Below are positions 6,361 through 13,900 of a stretch of 37,304 nt of DNA, piece by piece; positions within the stretch are counted from its first letter, which is position 1; every line of letters starts with the position of its first letter. Under the pieces are notes generated by a model. That model saw nothing but the letters and a program-made list of their open reading frames with translations. It was not told the origin of the DNA and did no database searches. This stretch comes from Candidatus Falkowbacteria bacterium CG10_big_fil_rev_8_21_14_0_10_39_11 (GTDB taxonomy: Bacteria > Patescibacteriota > Patescibacteriia > UBA11705): assembly GCA_002773615.1 (NCBI GenBank), contig PFAP01000001.1, forward strand, positions 1-37,304, given 5' to 3'. The position numbers and the translations under genes were made by a program.

Positions 6361-6386
6361 AACTAAGCGAACGGCTTAGTTTTTTG
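6361..6386 (+). terminator. Rho-independent terminator
   Basis: AACTAAGC (6361-6368) pairs perfectly with GCTTAGTT (6374-6381) across a five-base loop, continuing into TTTTTTG. It closes the amber-split gene and separates it from the HD-like gene. Confidence 0.85.
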
Positions 6387-6453
6387 ATTGGACAGAAAGT
6401 TGTTCATCTGATAGGATGACTTATTGTCACCACAAGAGGAAAGGCAGGGCTTT

Positions 6454-7119
6454 ATGTCTGATCAATTGAGGACTAAATATGCGTCTTTGATCAACAAGGT
6501 TCGGTTTGATCATGTCCGGCAAGGTTTTGCTGGCGGACACCATGATTTTCTCCACGCCTTTATGGTAGCTGAGTATGCTCTGATGATTGCGGAAAGTGAT
6601 GAAGTCGGAGTGCTGGCTTGGATCGCCGGTATCTGTCACAATACAGATCATCTATTTCCGGCTGAGATTGTTCATCACAAGGTTTCCGCCTACATTGCCG
6701 GTTGGACTGCTCTTGACAAGGTGAACGCGCAGCTAGTTATCAATGCCGTGATGCAACATAGTAAGTTGAATGACCCAAATGATGATTCCGTTACTGTGAC
6801 CTTAAAAGATGCCGACAGATTGGCGAATCTTGGACCTAATGTAATCATTCGTTCCGGACAACACTTCAACGAGCTCCCGGCATTTAACCCGCTTTTCATT
6901 TCAGAGTTTGATCCCACAGCCACTTACCGTAATCCCAAATCCGTACTTCGCGACGTCTTGAGTTCACTCGAATGGGAAGACTGGATTCGCCTGCCCAAGG
7001 CCAGGGAATTGGCTCGCCCGTATGTGGCATTTTTGAAACAATTCAAAGCATTGATGTTGCATCAATTACAAGAAGTTCGACTTGATCCTTATCCTTTCCC
7101 CGAAGACTATAAAGATTGA
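6454..7119 (+). CDS. HD-domain-like protein, 221 aa
   Basis: The fold suggested is an HD-type metal phosphohydrolase. H34 (FLHAFMVAEYAL) would be the first histidine, HN at 62-63 (GICHNTDHLF) replaces the usual HD pair, H102 lies in VMQHS, and the last acidic residue is in LKDADRLANLG (D119 or D121), a typical ending of HD domains. The Asp-to-Asn change at the signature pair may weaken metal binding, although D65 two residues on could substitute. The substrate is unknown. ATG 6454 is chosen because AGAGGAAAGG (6435-6444) precedes it; an upstream TTG at 6424 has no SD. A terminator lies at each side, so it is a single-gene unit. Confidence 0.65.
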   Translation: MSDQLRTKYASLINKVRFDHVRQGFAGGHHDFLHAFMVAEYALMIAESDEVGVLAWIAGICHNTDHLFPAEIVHHKVSAYIAGWTALDKVNAQLVINAVMQHSKLNDPNDDSVTVTLKDADRLANLGPNVIIRSGQHFNELPAFNPLFISEFDPTATYRNPKSVLRDVLSSLEWEDWIRLPKARELARPYVAFLKQFKALMLHQLQEVRLDPYPFPEDYKD

Positions 7120-7145
7120 AGCTGCTAATAAAACGGCTTAGTTCG

Positions 7146-7187
7146 CCCTGAAGAGAAATATGAAATATTTCTACTTCAGGGTTTTTT
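7146..7187 (+). terminator. Rho-independent terminator after the HD-like gene
   Basis: CCCTGAAG (7146-7153) pairs with CTTCAGGG (7174-7181), extended by an imperfect inner A/T stem, then TTTTTT at 7182-7187. It faces the minus-strand terminator at 7193, so this is a convergent gene junction. Confidence 0.85.
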
Positions 7188-7191
7188 GATA

Positions 7192-7217
7192 CAAAAAAAC
7201 TGATATTATATCAGTTT
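7192..7217 (-). terminator. Terminator of the minus-strand sigma/alpha fusion gene
   Basis: Read on the minus strand, AAACTGATA (7209-7217) and TATCAGTTT (7197-7205) form a perfect 9-bp stem with a three-base loop, followed by a run of T residues. It begins just after the stop codon of the gene at 7220-8116. Confidence 0.8.
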
Positions 7218-7219
7218 AA

Positions 7220-8116
7220 TCATTGTAAATTTTTACGCTGCTTTTTTAGCAGCTCTTTTGTTTCCTCATCCAGATATATACCCAATGACAATTCCATTTC
7301 AGCCAAAACTTCCTTGATTTCTTTTAGTGATTTTCGTCCAAGGATTTTAGAGGAAAGTAGTTGTGCTTCAGTCATCTGCACCAATTCACCAACCAGCTTG
7401 ATATCAGTATTGTATAGACAGTTTGCGCTTCTGACACTCAGCTCCAATCTGTCGATACTGCCAAACAGGGCATTGAATTGTGATGGTTTAAAAACAAGAG
7501 TTGTCTTGATCACTTCAGCTTGATCTTTTTCATTTTGACGTTTTGCCAGTTCTCGCTCCAAAGCGTTTCCAATTGGCTGATATATGATAGTCAATTTCTG
7601 TTTCTGTAGTCTCCATCTTAATTTTCTCAGAGCTTTGGCTTCAATCTGACGAATTCGTTCTTCTGTCAGCAGCAGTTTAGCTCCAACTTGTTTAAGCGTT
7701 TTCTTTTCCTCACCAACAAGTCCAATTCTTAATTTTATGACTCTGGCTTCACGGTTTTCCAGCTCCGATAACAGATTCTTTAGCTTGAGAAATGTGAGAA
7801 GATCCCAGATGGGCATAATCCCTTGCCAGTTGTCAGCCAGCCATCGAGTAGCCAAAATTTGGCATAGCTCTTCATGAGATGTTGGTAGTGGCGGCATATC
7901 AACAGAAAATTCAATCATTATATCTTGCCACCAATTATTTACCCGATCAATCAAGTCAGAAGTATTTGATCTCAATTGAATTCCTGTGAGATTTGCCAGT
8001 AGTTCAGCCTGATTCTGATATCGAGGAGAATATAGCGGGATTTGAAGCAGATCAGTCGCCAGAATCAATCCTTTGATCGTGGCCAAAATAGAATTCTCAT
8101 TCAACCATTCAGCCAA
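7220..8116 (-). CDS. Fusion of sigma-70 region 4 with RNA polymerase alpha C-terminal domain
   Basis: The 298-residue open part contains two core-transcription DNA-binding modules. Residues 117-170 match sigma-70 region 4: [11 protein letters not shown], then [18 protein letters not shown], close to the E. coli region 4.2 string. Residues 217-285 match the alpha-[14 protein letters not shown] and [15 protein letters not shown], followed by [10 protein letters not shown]. The alpha residues that contact UP-element DNA in E. coli (Arg of VRSANC, Asn of SAN, Gly/Lys/Ser of LGKKS) are all kept. Sigma regions 1-3 and the alpha N-terminal domain are absent, so it cannot replace either subunit; a transcription regulator that binds promoters or the polymerase is likely (inference). 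The listed start is TTG at 8116 without an SD, and helix-turn-helix coding sequence lies in frame just upstream beyond a stop, so the original gene was probably longer. A minus-strand terminator follows. Confidence 0.8.
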   Translation of the reverse strand: MAEWLNENSILATIKGLILATDLLQIPLYSPRYQNQAELLANLTGIQLRSNTSDLIDRVNNWWQDIMIEFSVDMPPLPTSHEELCQILATRWLADNWQGIMPIWDLLTFLKLKNLLSELENREARVIKLRIGLVGEEKKTLKQVGAKLLLTEERIRQIEAKALRKLRWRLQKQKLTIIYQPIGNALERELAKRQNEKDQAEVIKTTLVFKPSQFNALFGSIDRLELSVRSANCLYNTDIKLVGELVQMTEAQLLSSKILGRKSLKEIKEVLAEMELSLGIYLDEETKELLKKQRKNLQ

Positions 8117-8390
8117 AATCGGTTTGATTTCTTTATCTTCAGAAGATTGTAGGTGTCTCCAGCCGGTTGCGACTCAAGCATAAGCTTGAAGAATAGAAGC
8201 GTATTTTGCTTTTTTGGTTCGAACTCGCCCAGAGTAATTGTGATCCTTTCTCATCTCTTTGATATCATGAAAAACTGTAGAATGGCTAACCTGCAAGAAC
8301 GATGCAATTTCCGCAATTGATAGTCCGATTTAATACAATTTTTTCAAGCGGTTGCCGTTTTCGCTTTTTTGCTTGATAATTCTGAGGCAT
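8117..8390 (-). pseudogene. Broken helix-turn-helix N-terminus of the sigma/alpha fusion gene
   Basis: On the minus strand an ATG at 8390 follows a good SD (AAAGGAAGGGA) and encodes MPQNYQAKKRKRQ. After one base is skipped near 8350 the frame reads RLKKLY, hits TAA (8330-8332), then runs open for 51 codons through IGLSIAEIASFLQVSHSTV and FHDIKEMRKD, a clear helix-turn-helix of the resolvase/transposase type. It ends at TGA (8174-8176), after which the same frame continues open into the gene at 8116. So one frameshift and two nonsense codons separate a full-length start from the sigma/alpha part. Either the gene is decaying and only the C-terminal part persists, or the assembly carries errors here. 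Confidence 0.6.
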
Positions 8391-8486
8391 AATTTTTCTC
8401 CCTTCCTTTGGTGAGGAATATTATATGTTATCTTAAAATAGTCATTTTGTCAGCCAATGTATAGATTTAATTATAATGTTTGAATA

Positions 8487-8495
8487 TGTTATAAT
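8487..8495 (+). promoter_or_regulatory. Extended -10 promoter element before the 202-aa gene
   Basis: TGTTATAAT gives a perfect -10 hexamer (8490-8495) with the extended TG. No good -35 box is visible 17 bases upstream. A second TATAAT lies at 8472-8477. The start codon is at 8526 with no SD. Confidence 0.5.
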
Positions 8496-8525
8496 TTGAA
8501 CAATTAATACTAAAATAAAAAAACT

Positions 8526-9134
8526 ATGGAAGAAAATTTACCAACACCTGAGCCAACAGTCGCCCAGACATCAAAGACTTGGATGATTGTTGGGATTATT
8601 TTTATTGTTTTGAGTGTCTTGCTCTCAGGTGTAGTTGTTTGGCAATTTTTAGATGTGGATGAGCCGATTTTTTATTGTGAAGAAACCGGCAACGCCATAA
8701 CTGAACCTGATGAAGTTGATGTAGAAGAAGAGGGCGTGGTTGAAGATAAAAACGATTCGACTGAATCAGAAGCCACCGTTTGCAAATATGATCATTTGGA
8801 TCTTCCAGCAGTCGCCTTTATCCGGCCAGGACTACTGACAGATGCTGAGAAAGCAGAGTTGAACGAAAAATTTATCAATCCATTCATTGCATATGAAAGT
8901 TCTGATCTGACTTCTTTGATTATCGAGGTCCCAAGTAAGAATGGCGAAGCATATCACATCACTAGTGTTTATTCCGGAGAACAACAAAATGGAACAGGTC
9001 AGTTTCAATTAGAGTCTCGTGGTAGTTTGAATTATTGGAGCCCTAGCTGTATGGGAGACTGTCCATTCACCGAAGCTTTTATTGGAGATTATCCAGAAGT
9101 GATTGCTGAATACAACCGGCTCAATAAACGATAA
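8526..9134 (+). CDS. Membrane-anchored hypothetical protein with cysteine-containing outer domain, 202 aa
   Basis: Unrecognised. A short proline/threonine-rich cytoplasmic tail is followed by one membrane helix (about residues 19-41, WMIVGIIFIVLSVLLSGVV). Outside there is an acidic linker rich in E, D and V (about 55-85) and a domain of about 110 residues with cysteines near 51 and 87 and a SPSCMGDCPF motif near 173-182, so disulfide bonds outside the membrane are possible. EDVDVEEE-like acidity suggests an unstructured spacer. It is probably an envelope protein; the ligand is unknown. It is a single-gene unit with a bidirectional terminator after it. Confidence 0.7.
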   Translation: MEENLPTPEPTVAQTSKTWMIVGIIFIVLSVLLSGVVVWQFLDVDEPIFYCEETGNAITEPDEVDVEEEGVVEDKNDSTESEATVCKYDHLDLPAVAFIRPGLLTDAEKAELNEKFINPFIAYESSDLTSLIIEVPSKNGEAYHITSVYSGEQQNGTGQFQLESRGSLNYWSPSCMGDCPFTEAFIGDYPEVIAEYNRLNKR

Positions 9135-9152
9135 AAAGTATCTCAAAAATAT

Positions 9153-9182
9153 AAAAGCACTTACATTTCTGTAAGTGCTTTT
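9153..9182. terminator. Bidirectional hairpin terminator between the 202-aa gene and the tRNA pair
   Basis: A perfect 12-bp stem (AAAAGCACTTAC with its complement, 9153-9164 and 9171-9182) with a six-base loop. The A and T flanks allow termination on both strands: after the plus-strand gene and after tRNA-Val on the minus strand. Confidence 0.8.
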
Positions 9183-9183
9183 A

Positions 9184-9260
9184 TGGTGGGCAATAGAAGA
9201 GTCGAACTTCTGACCTCATCAACGTCAATGATGCGCTCTAACCAACTGAGCTAATTGCCC
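9184..9260 (-). tRNA. tRNA-Val (GAC)
   Basis: Complete cloverleaf on the minus strand: acceptor stem GGGCAAT/ATTGCCC, D stem GCTC/GAGC, anticodon stem CATCA/TGATG around loop TTGACGT, T stem AGAAG/CTTCT with loop TTCGACT, discriminator A and an encoded CCA. The anticodon GAC reads GUC/GUU valine codons. It is the second of two tRNAs in one minus-strand unit. Confidence 0.95.
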
Positions 9261-9297
9261 CCAGTCATTGTTTTCGATTTGAATTAGGGCGGCGATG

Positions 9298-9319
9298 CCA
9301 GGTACCGTCTGGTACCTGG
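9298..9319 (-). repeat. 9-bp inverted repeat between the two tRNAs
   Basis: CCAGGTACC and GGTACCTGG (9298-9306 and 9311-9319) are perfect complements with a four-base loop. The arm at 9311-9319 includes most of the CCA end of tRNA-Ile. In the precursor RNA this would place the tRNA-Ile 3' end in a stem, possibly guiding processing; there is no T tract for termination. Confidence 0.55.
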
Positions 9320-9393
9320 TAGGCCCGATGGGACTTGAACCCATGACCCCCACGTTATAAGCGTGGTGCTCTGACCAACTGAGCTACGGGCCC
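9317..9393 (-). tRNA. tRNA-Ile (UAU)
   Basis: Minus-strand cloverleaf: acceptor GGGCCCG/CGGGCCT with a G-U first pair, D stem GCTC/GAGC, anticodon stem CCACG/CGTGG around loop CTTATAA, T stem ATGGG/CCCAT with loop TTCAAGT, discriminator A, encoded CCA. The loop gives anticodon UAU, which reads the isoleucine codon AUA directly. Most bacteria read AUA with a lysidine-modified CAU tRNA instead. Confidence 0.9.
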
Positions 9394-9435
9394 TTAATTG
9401 TCAAACGATTTCCCGTAGCGAAGTTGAGCAGCCAT

Positions 9436-9489
9436 ACCAACTGCTTGCCCGCCGAAGCTCGAGAGAGCGAAGGAGGGAGCTACGGACCC
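9436..9489 (-). repeat. Interrupted copy of the tRNA-Ile 5' half
   Basis: On the plus strand, ACCAACTG (9436-9443) and GAGCTACGGACCC (9477-9489) are copies of tRNA-Ile 9374-9381 and 9381-9393 (the latter with one mismatch), but here a 33-base GC-rich insert (9444-9476, containing GAGAGCGAAGGAGG) separates them. It lies upstream of the real tRNA on the minus strand. It cannot form a functional tRNA. It resembles an insertion scar in a duplicated tRNA piece. Confidence 0.5.
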
Positions 9490-9530
9490 TAAATTTTCAT
9501 GTAAACACGTAGCTATTTTAGCACAAATGT

Positions 9531-10670
9531 TTATTTTTGTGAAGGGGTCGGGCTTTTGATCAATCCTTGAAGATGAAAAATAATATCTTCGGGTTTACTT
9601 TCCTTTAATTTTATTTTGACTACATTTTTATTTCCGGTTGGTTTGTAATCAGTCAAAGCTTCAAGTAAATTTATCGAGTTCTCACTTTTGATCAAGGCAT
9701 TATTTCCTTCAGATGTTTCATAAAATAAAACAGTCAGATTGATAGTTGGAATATTCAGTATCAGCTCATCAATCACATCAGCCAAGTGCTCCGGTGTAGT
9801 TTTTGTCACGTTGAAGTCATCAATTTTTACTGAAGACCAGACAATATCTTGCGCGTCATTTGACTTTAGTTTTTGTAATATTCGCCCCCACAATTTCAAC
9901 ATCTCAACTGATTTTGTATGATAAAGTTGCTTGACTATGGTGTCGCGATCAGCACCGATAGCCACTAATTCACTGGCAATTTGCAGACTTCGTGGTGTTA
10001 CATTTGGAGTTTTGAAACTTCGAGTTTTTTCCACCATTCCAGTCAACAAACAGGTTGCGATTTGCTCATCAATGAGTGAGCTGTCAATCTTTTCAATAAT
10101 ATTATACACAATTTCAGACACAGATGTCGCCGTCACATGGACCAAATTGTAATGCCCATAATGTTCATTGTCAGTTGAGTGATCAATATTTAATATTGGC
10201 GTGTGATAAAAGAAATCAGTATGATTTTCATAAACATTGTGCAGTGATTCCAAGTCCGGCGTATTTAGAGTAATGATCAAATCATGTCGATAGTCAGTAT
10301 TCATGGTCTGAATTGTTTCTTGGTTGATGAGGCCGGTTTCTGGCTCAATATGAATGTTTAGTTTATTATCTTTGACTTCGTGGTAAACATTATCAACCGG
10401 TGTATTTGTGATGTCAACACTGATAACAAATTTGCGTAATTTTTTCAAGTAGGTCTCAATAGTATTATTTTGTTTCAAAAACTCATAGGTTTTTGGCCAA
10501 TCAAAATTATGACAAACAATCTCATGGTTTTTATTCAGTTTATTAAAAAACAACGACAATGCCAAGCTAGCAGCTATCGCATCACCGTTGTGATCATGAC
10601 GAAAAGTGATCAGAGTGTTTTCTGATTGTTTGAGGGCTTCGTACAGTTGTTGGGTTTCATTCAGGGCCAT
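9531..10670 (-). CDS. DHH-family phosphoesterase-like protein (NrnA-type), divergent
   Basis: 379 residues laid out like the NrnA/oligoribonuclease group of DHH phosphoesterases. The first motif appears as FRHDHNGDAIAASLAL (residues 23-38), where the family has H-xx-P-D-xDA-xGS. The DHH motif appears as NIDHSTDNEHYG near residue 160, so the third residue is Ser rather than His. GMVEKTRSFKTPNVTPRSL near 210 corresponds to the middle D/T/G region. Such proteins degrade short RNAs or linear/cyclic dinucleotides with two Mn ions; the changed motifs leave activity uncertain. Start ATG at 10670 has no SD. It is transcribed towards the tRNAs and stands divergent from valS. Confidence 0.75.
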   Translation of the reverse strand: MALNETQQLYEALKQSENTLITFRHDHNGDAIAASLALSLFFNKLNKNHEIVCHNFDWPKTYEFLKQNNTIETYLKKLRKFVISVDITNTPVDNVYHEVKDNKLNIHIEPETGLINQETIQTMNTDYRHDLIITLNTPDLESLHNVYENHTDFFYHTPILNIDHSTDNEHYGHYNLVHVTATSVSEIVYNIIEKIDSSLIDEQIATCLLTGMVEKTRSFKTPNVTPRSLQIASELVAIGADRDTIVKQLYHTKSVEMLKLWGRILQKLKSNDAQDIVWSSVKIDDFNVTKTTPEHLADVIDELILNIPTINLTVLFYETSEGNNALIKSENSINLLEALTDYKPTGNKNVVKIKLKESKPEDIIFHLQGLIKSPTPSQK

Positions 10671-10882
10671 ATTTTCTTGCAGACTCAGGGACCAAGAGTT
10701 AATTATATGTATATTTTATCCTACTTTGATATAAAATCAAAAAAGTGTAGTGTGAGATCTGTTGTGAATCTATGATCTTAGTTAAATTCTCATAAACTGT
10801 CAAGCGTATTGTTGTTTATAAACCAATAAAGTGGTTTCCTCGTCAATTTGCTGGAGAAAGTTGATAAAAATACAGAATTATC

Positions 10883-10911
10883 TTGTATTTTTGTGAAGCT
10901 CATGCTAAAAT
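10883..10911 (+). promoter_or_regulatory. Candidate promoter of valS
   Basis: TTGTAT (10883-10888), 17-base spacer, TAAAAT (10906-10911) with TG one base upstream (extended -10). The ATG is at 10961, leaving a leader of about 43 bases. I saw no T-box-like leader. The remaining intergenic stretch 10671-10882 shows no other clear feature. Confidence 0.5.
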
Positions 10912-10960
10912 TTAAGAGAATTATTAGCGAAAATTATTGTTTCAAACAGACTGTAAAATT

Positions 10961-13900
10961 ATGAAAGAATTATCAAAAGCCTATAATCCTCAAGAATTTG
11001 AGGCCGATATTTATCGTTTGTGGGAAGAACAAGATTTATTTAATCCCGATACAACTCATCCTGATGGAGAACCGTATTCTATCTTGATGCCGCCACCAAA
11101 CGTGACGGGCGTTTTGCATTTGGGCCATGCCTTGGAAAATGCTTTGATGGATATAATGACTCGTTATCAACGCCTACAAGGCAAAAGAACATTATTGTTG
11201 CCCGGTACCGATCATGCTGCCGTGGCTACTCAGGCCAAAGTAGAAAGACTGTTGGTTGAGAAGGGGATTAAAAACCCTCGCGAAGAGTTTGGTCGCCAAA
11301 AATTGCTTCAAGAAATCCGAACTTACGCTGAAGAATCAAAGTCTACAATTTTAAGTCAGATTAGAAAAATGGGCACCAGTTGTGACTGGTCACGTTTGGC
11401 TTATACTTTTGATGCTGAACGCAGTGAGGCGGTGAACGAAGTTTTTTATCGCATGTATCATGACGGTTTGATTTACAAAGGTTATCGAGTGGTCAACTGG
11501 TCGGTCAAAGGGCAATCAACCTGTTCTGATGACGAATTGGTTCATATTGAACGAGAAGCCAAATTATACACTTTTAAATACAGTGATGACTTGCCATTTG
11601 CCATTTCAACCACCAGACCAGAAACAAAGTTGGGCGATACCGCGATTGCAGTTAACCCCAACGATGAGCGCTACAAAAAATATATTGGTGAAAATTTTAT
11701 TGTAGATGTTGGCGCTATTAAACCTTTGAAACTCAAAGTTATTGCCGATGAAAATATAGATCCTGAGTTTGGTACCGGTGCGGTCGGTGTTACTCCGGCG
11801 CACAGTCCGATTGATTTTGAAATGTATGAGAAACAAAAAGCTGATGGTAATCCAATCGATTTGATTTCTGTTATCGGTCCCGACGGCCAAATGACCGCCG
11901 AAGCCGGTCCGGATTATCATGGGCTGGATGTGCTTGCCGCTCGGCAAAAGTTTATTACTTGGCTCAAAGATAACGACTTATTTATTTCCGAAGAAGAGAT
12001 TAGTCAGAATGTCGGTACTTCAGATCGTTTTGGTGATGTTGTTGAAGCTTTGCCAATGACTCAGTGGTTCGTGGATGTTAATGCTGTAATTCCCAACCGA
12101 GGCAAATCATTGAAGCTGCTGATGAAAGAGGCCGTTACCACTGGGCTTGATGGTGACAAGAAGAAAGTCGTAAGGGTAACGCCCAAAAGATTTGAAAAAC
12201 TCTATTTCAATTGGATTGATAATTTGCGTGACTGGTGTATCTCACGCCAGATTTGGTGGGGACATCGAATCCCGGTTTGGTATTGTCGCGATTGTCAGGA
12301 ATCAGTAGTTTCTGACGCCAAACAATGCACCATTATTTTACAGCGACACGGCGAAGCTGACAGCAATGCCAATGATTATTTAAATTCCGATGTTAGCAAA
12401 GTTAACAACCGGTTGACAGAAAAGGGCCGTAAACAAGTTCTCGCTGCTGTCAAAAAAATGCCCCAGATCAATGCCATTTACTCGTCAGATATGGAACGAG
12501 CCAAGGAAACGGCTGAGATTTTTGCTGAAAAATTAAAATTAGAAATAGAATACGATGATCGTTTACGAGAAGTCGGCGTTGGTGACTTTGAAGGCAGTCC
12601 TGACGTTGGTGATGGTTTCAACCAGACACGGGCCAAATTTTCTGCCTGGCATCATGACAATCCTCATGGCATTGAGTCTTTTGACGAGCTCAAAACTCGC
12701 GTCTTTGCTTCATTGACCGACATTGCTTTTGAGCATCCAGGTGAGACTGTTTTGGTTGTGACACACGGTGATATTGCTCGAACTGCTCAAGGTTTACATG
12801 AAAACATTAGTGATGAAGATATTTTCCACTTGAGTTATCCTGACACTGGCGAAAGTTTTGAAATCAAAATCACTCCAGTAACTTGTGAGTGTGGTTCTCA
12901 CGATGTTTATCAAGATGAATATACTCTCGATACTTGGTTCAGTTCTGGTCTTTGGCCGTTTTCCACACTTGGCTGGCCAAATAATTCACATGACTTAAAA
13001 GATTTTTTCCCAACCAGCTGGATGCAGATGGGATATGAGATTATTTTTTTCTGGATGGCTCGAATGATTTTGATGAGTTCATATACTTTAAACGAAATTC
13101 CATTTAAAGATGTCTATATTCACGGCATGCTCCGCGATGAAAAAGGTCAAAAGTTTTCCAAGTCAGCCGGCAATGGAATTGATCCCGTTGAGATCGCAGA
13201 AAAATATGGTACCGACGCCCTGCGTTTGAGTTTGATCAGCGGAGTGACTCCCGGCAATGATTCTCGTTTTTATTTGGAAAAAGTTGAATCAAATCGAAAT
13301 TTTATCAATAAATTGTGGAACATTTCGCGTTATATTTTCATGTCATCCAAGGCCAAATACTCTGATTCAGTTCCTTCACACTCAGCCGCGGATGATTGGA
13401 TTTTATCCCGACTCAATCGGGTGATCGATGCGGTCAATCAACTGTTTGCTGATTACAACTTTTCTCAGGCGGCCGAGTTGCTTCGAGAATTTACCCGAGA
13501 TGATTTTGCTGATTGGTATTTGGAAATCGCCAAAGTAGAAAAGAAAAAAGATGATATTTTAATTTATATTTTGAATAATTTACTTCGATTGTGGCATCCG
13601 TTTATTCCCTTTGTCACGGAAGCAATCTGGCGTTCAATGGGAGAGAAGAGCTCTGTCATGGTCAGTTCTTGGCCCAAAGTAAAGTCAGCTATTGTTGATC
13701 AGGAATTCGAAGCGGCTTTTGCCGTTATTCCAGAAGCTATTACCAAGATTAGAAACGTTCGAGCTGAATATCGTATAGATCCCGGCAAAAAAATTCCACT
13801 GCGGATCAATTCAAATGCCAAGGAAACCATGCTGGCAGATAATTTAGAGATTGTAAAAGCTCTGGCTCGGTTGGATTCCATTGAATTTGTCTCCGCCAAA

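Noticed and set aside
5627-8332. Recoding of stop codons (TAG or TGA as sense), as in some CPR lineages that read TGA as glycine
   Set aside because: TGA ends the gene at 473-796, the HD-like gene and the permease at proper family ends, TAG ends ppsA and a glycosyltransferase, and glycine codons are normal. The internal stops are therefore better explained by mutation, readthrough or sequence error.
12326-12870. Assembly chimera as explanation for the phosphatase domain in valS
   Set aside because: The frame is uninterrupted, both zinc knuckles and all ValRS motifs surround it in order, and base composition does not shift. Long reads would settle it finally.
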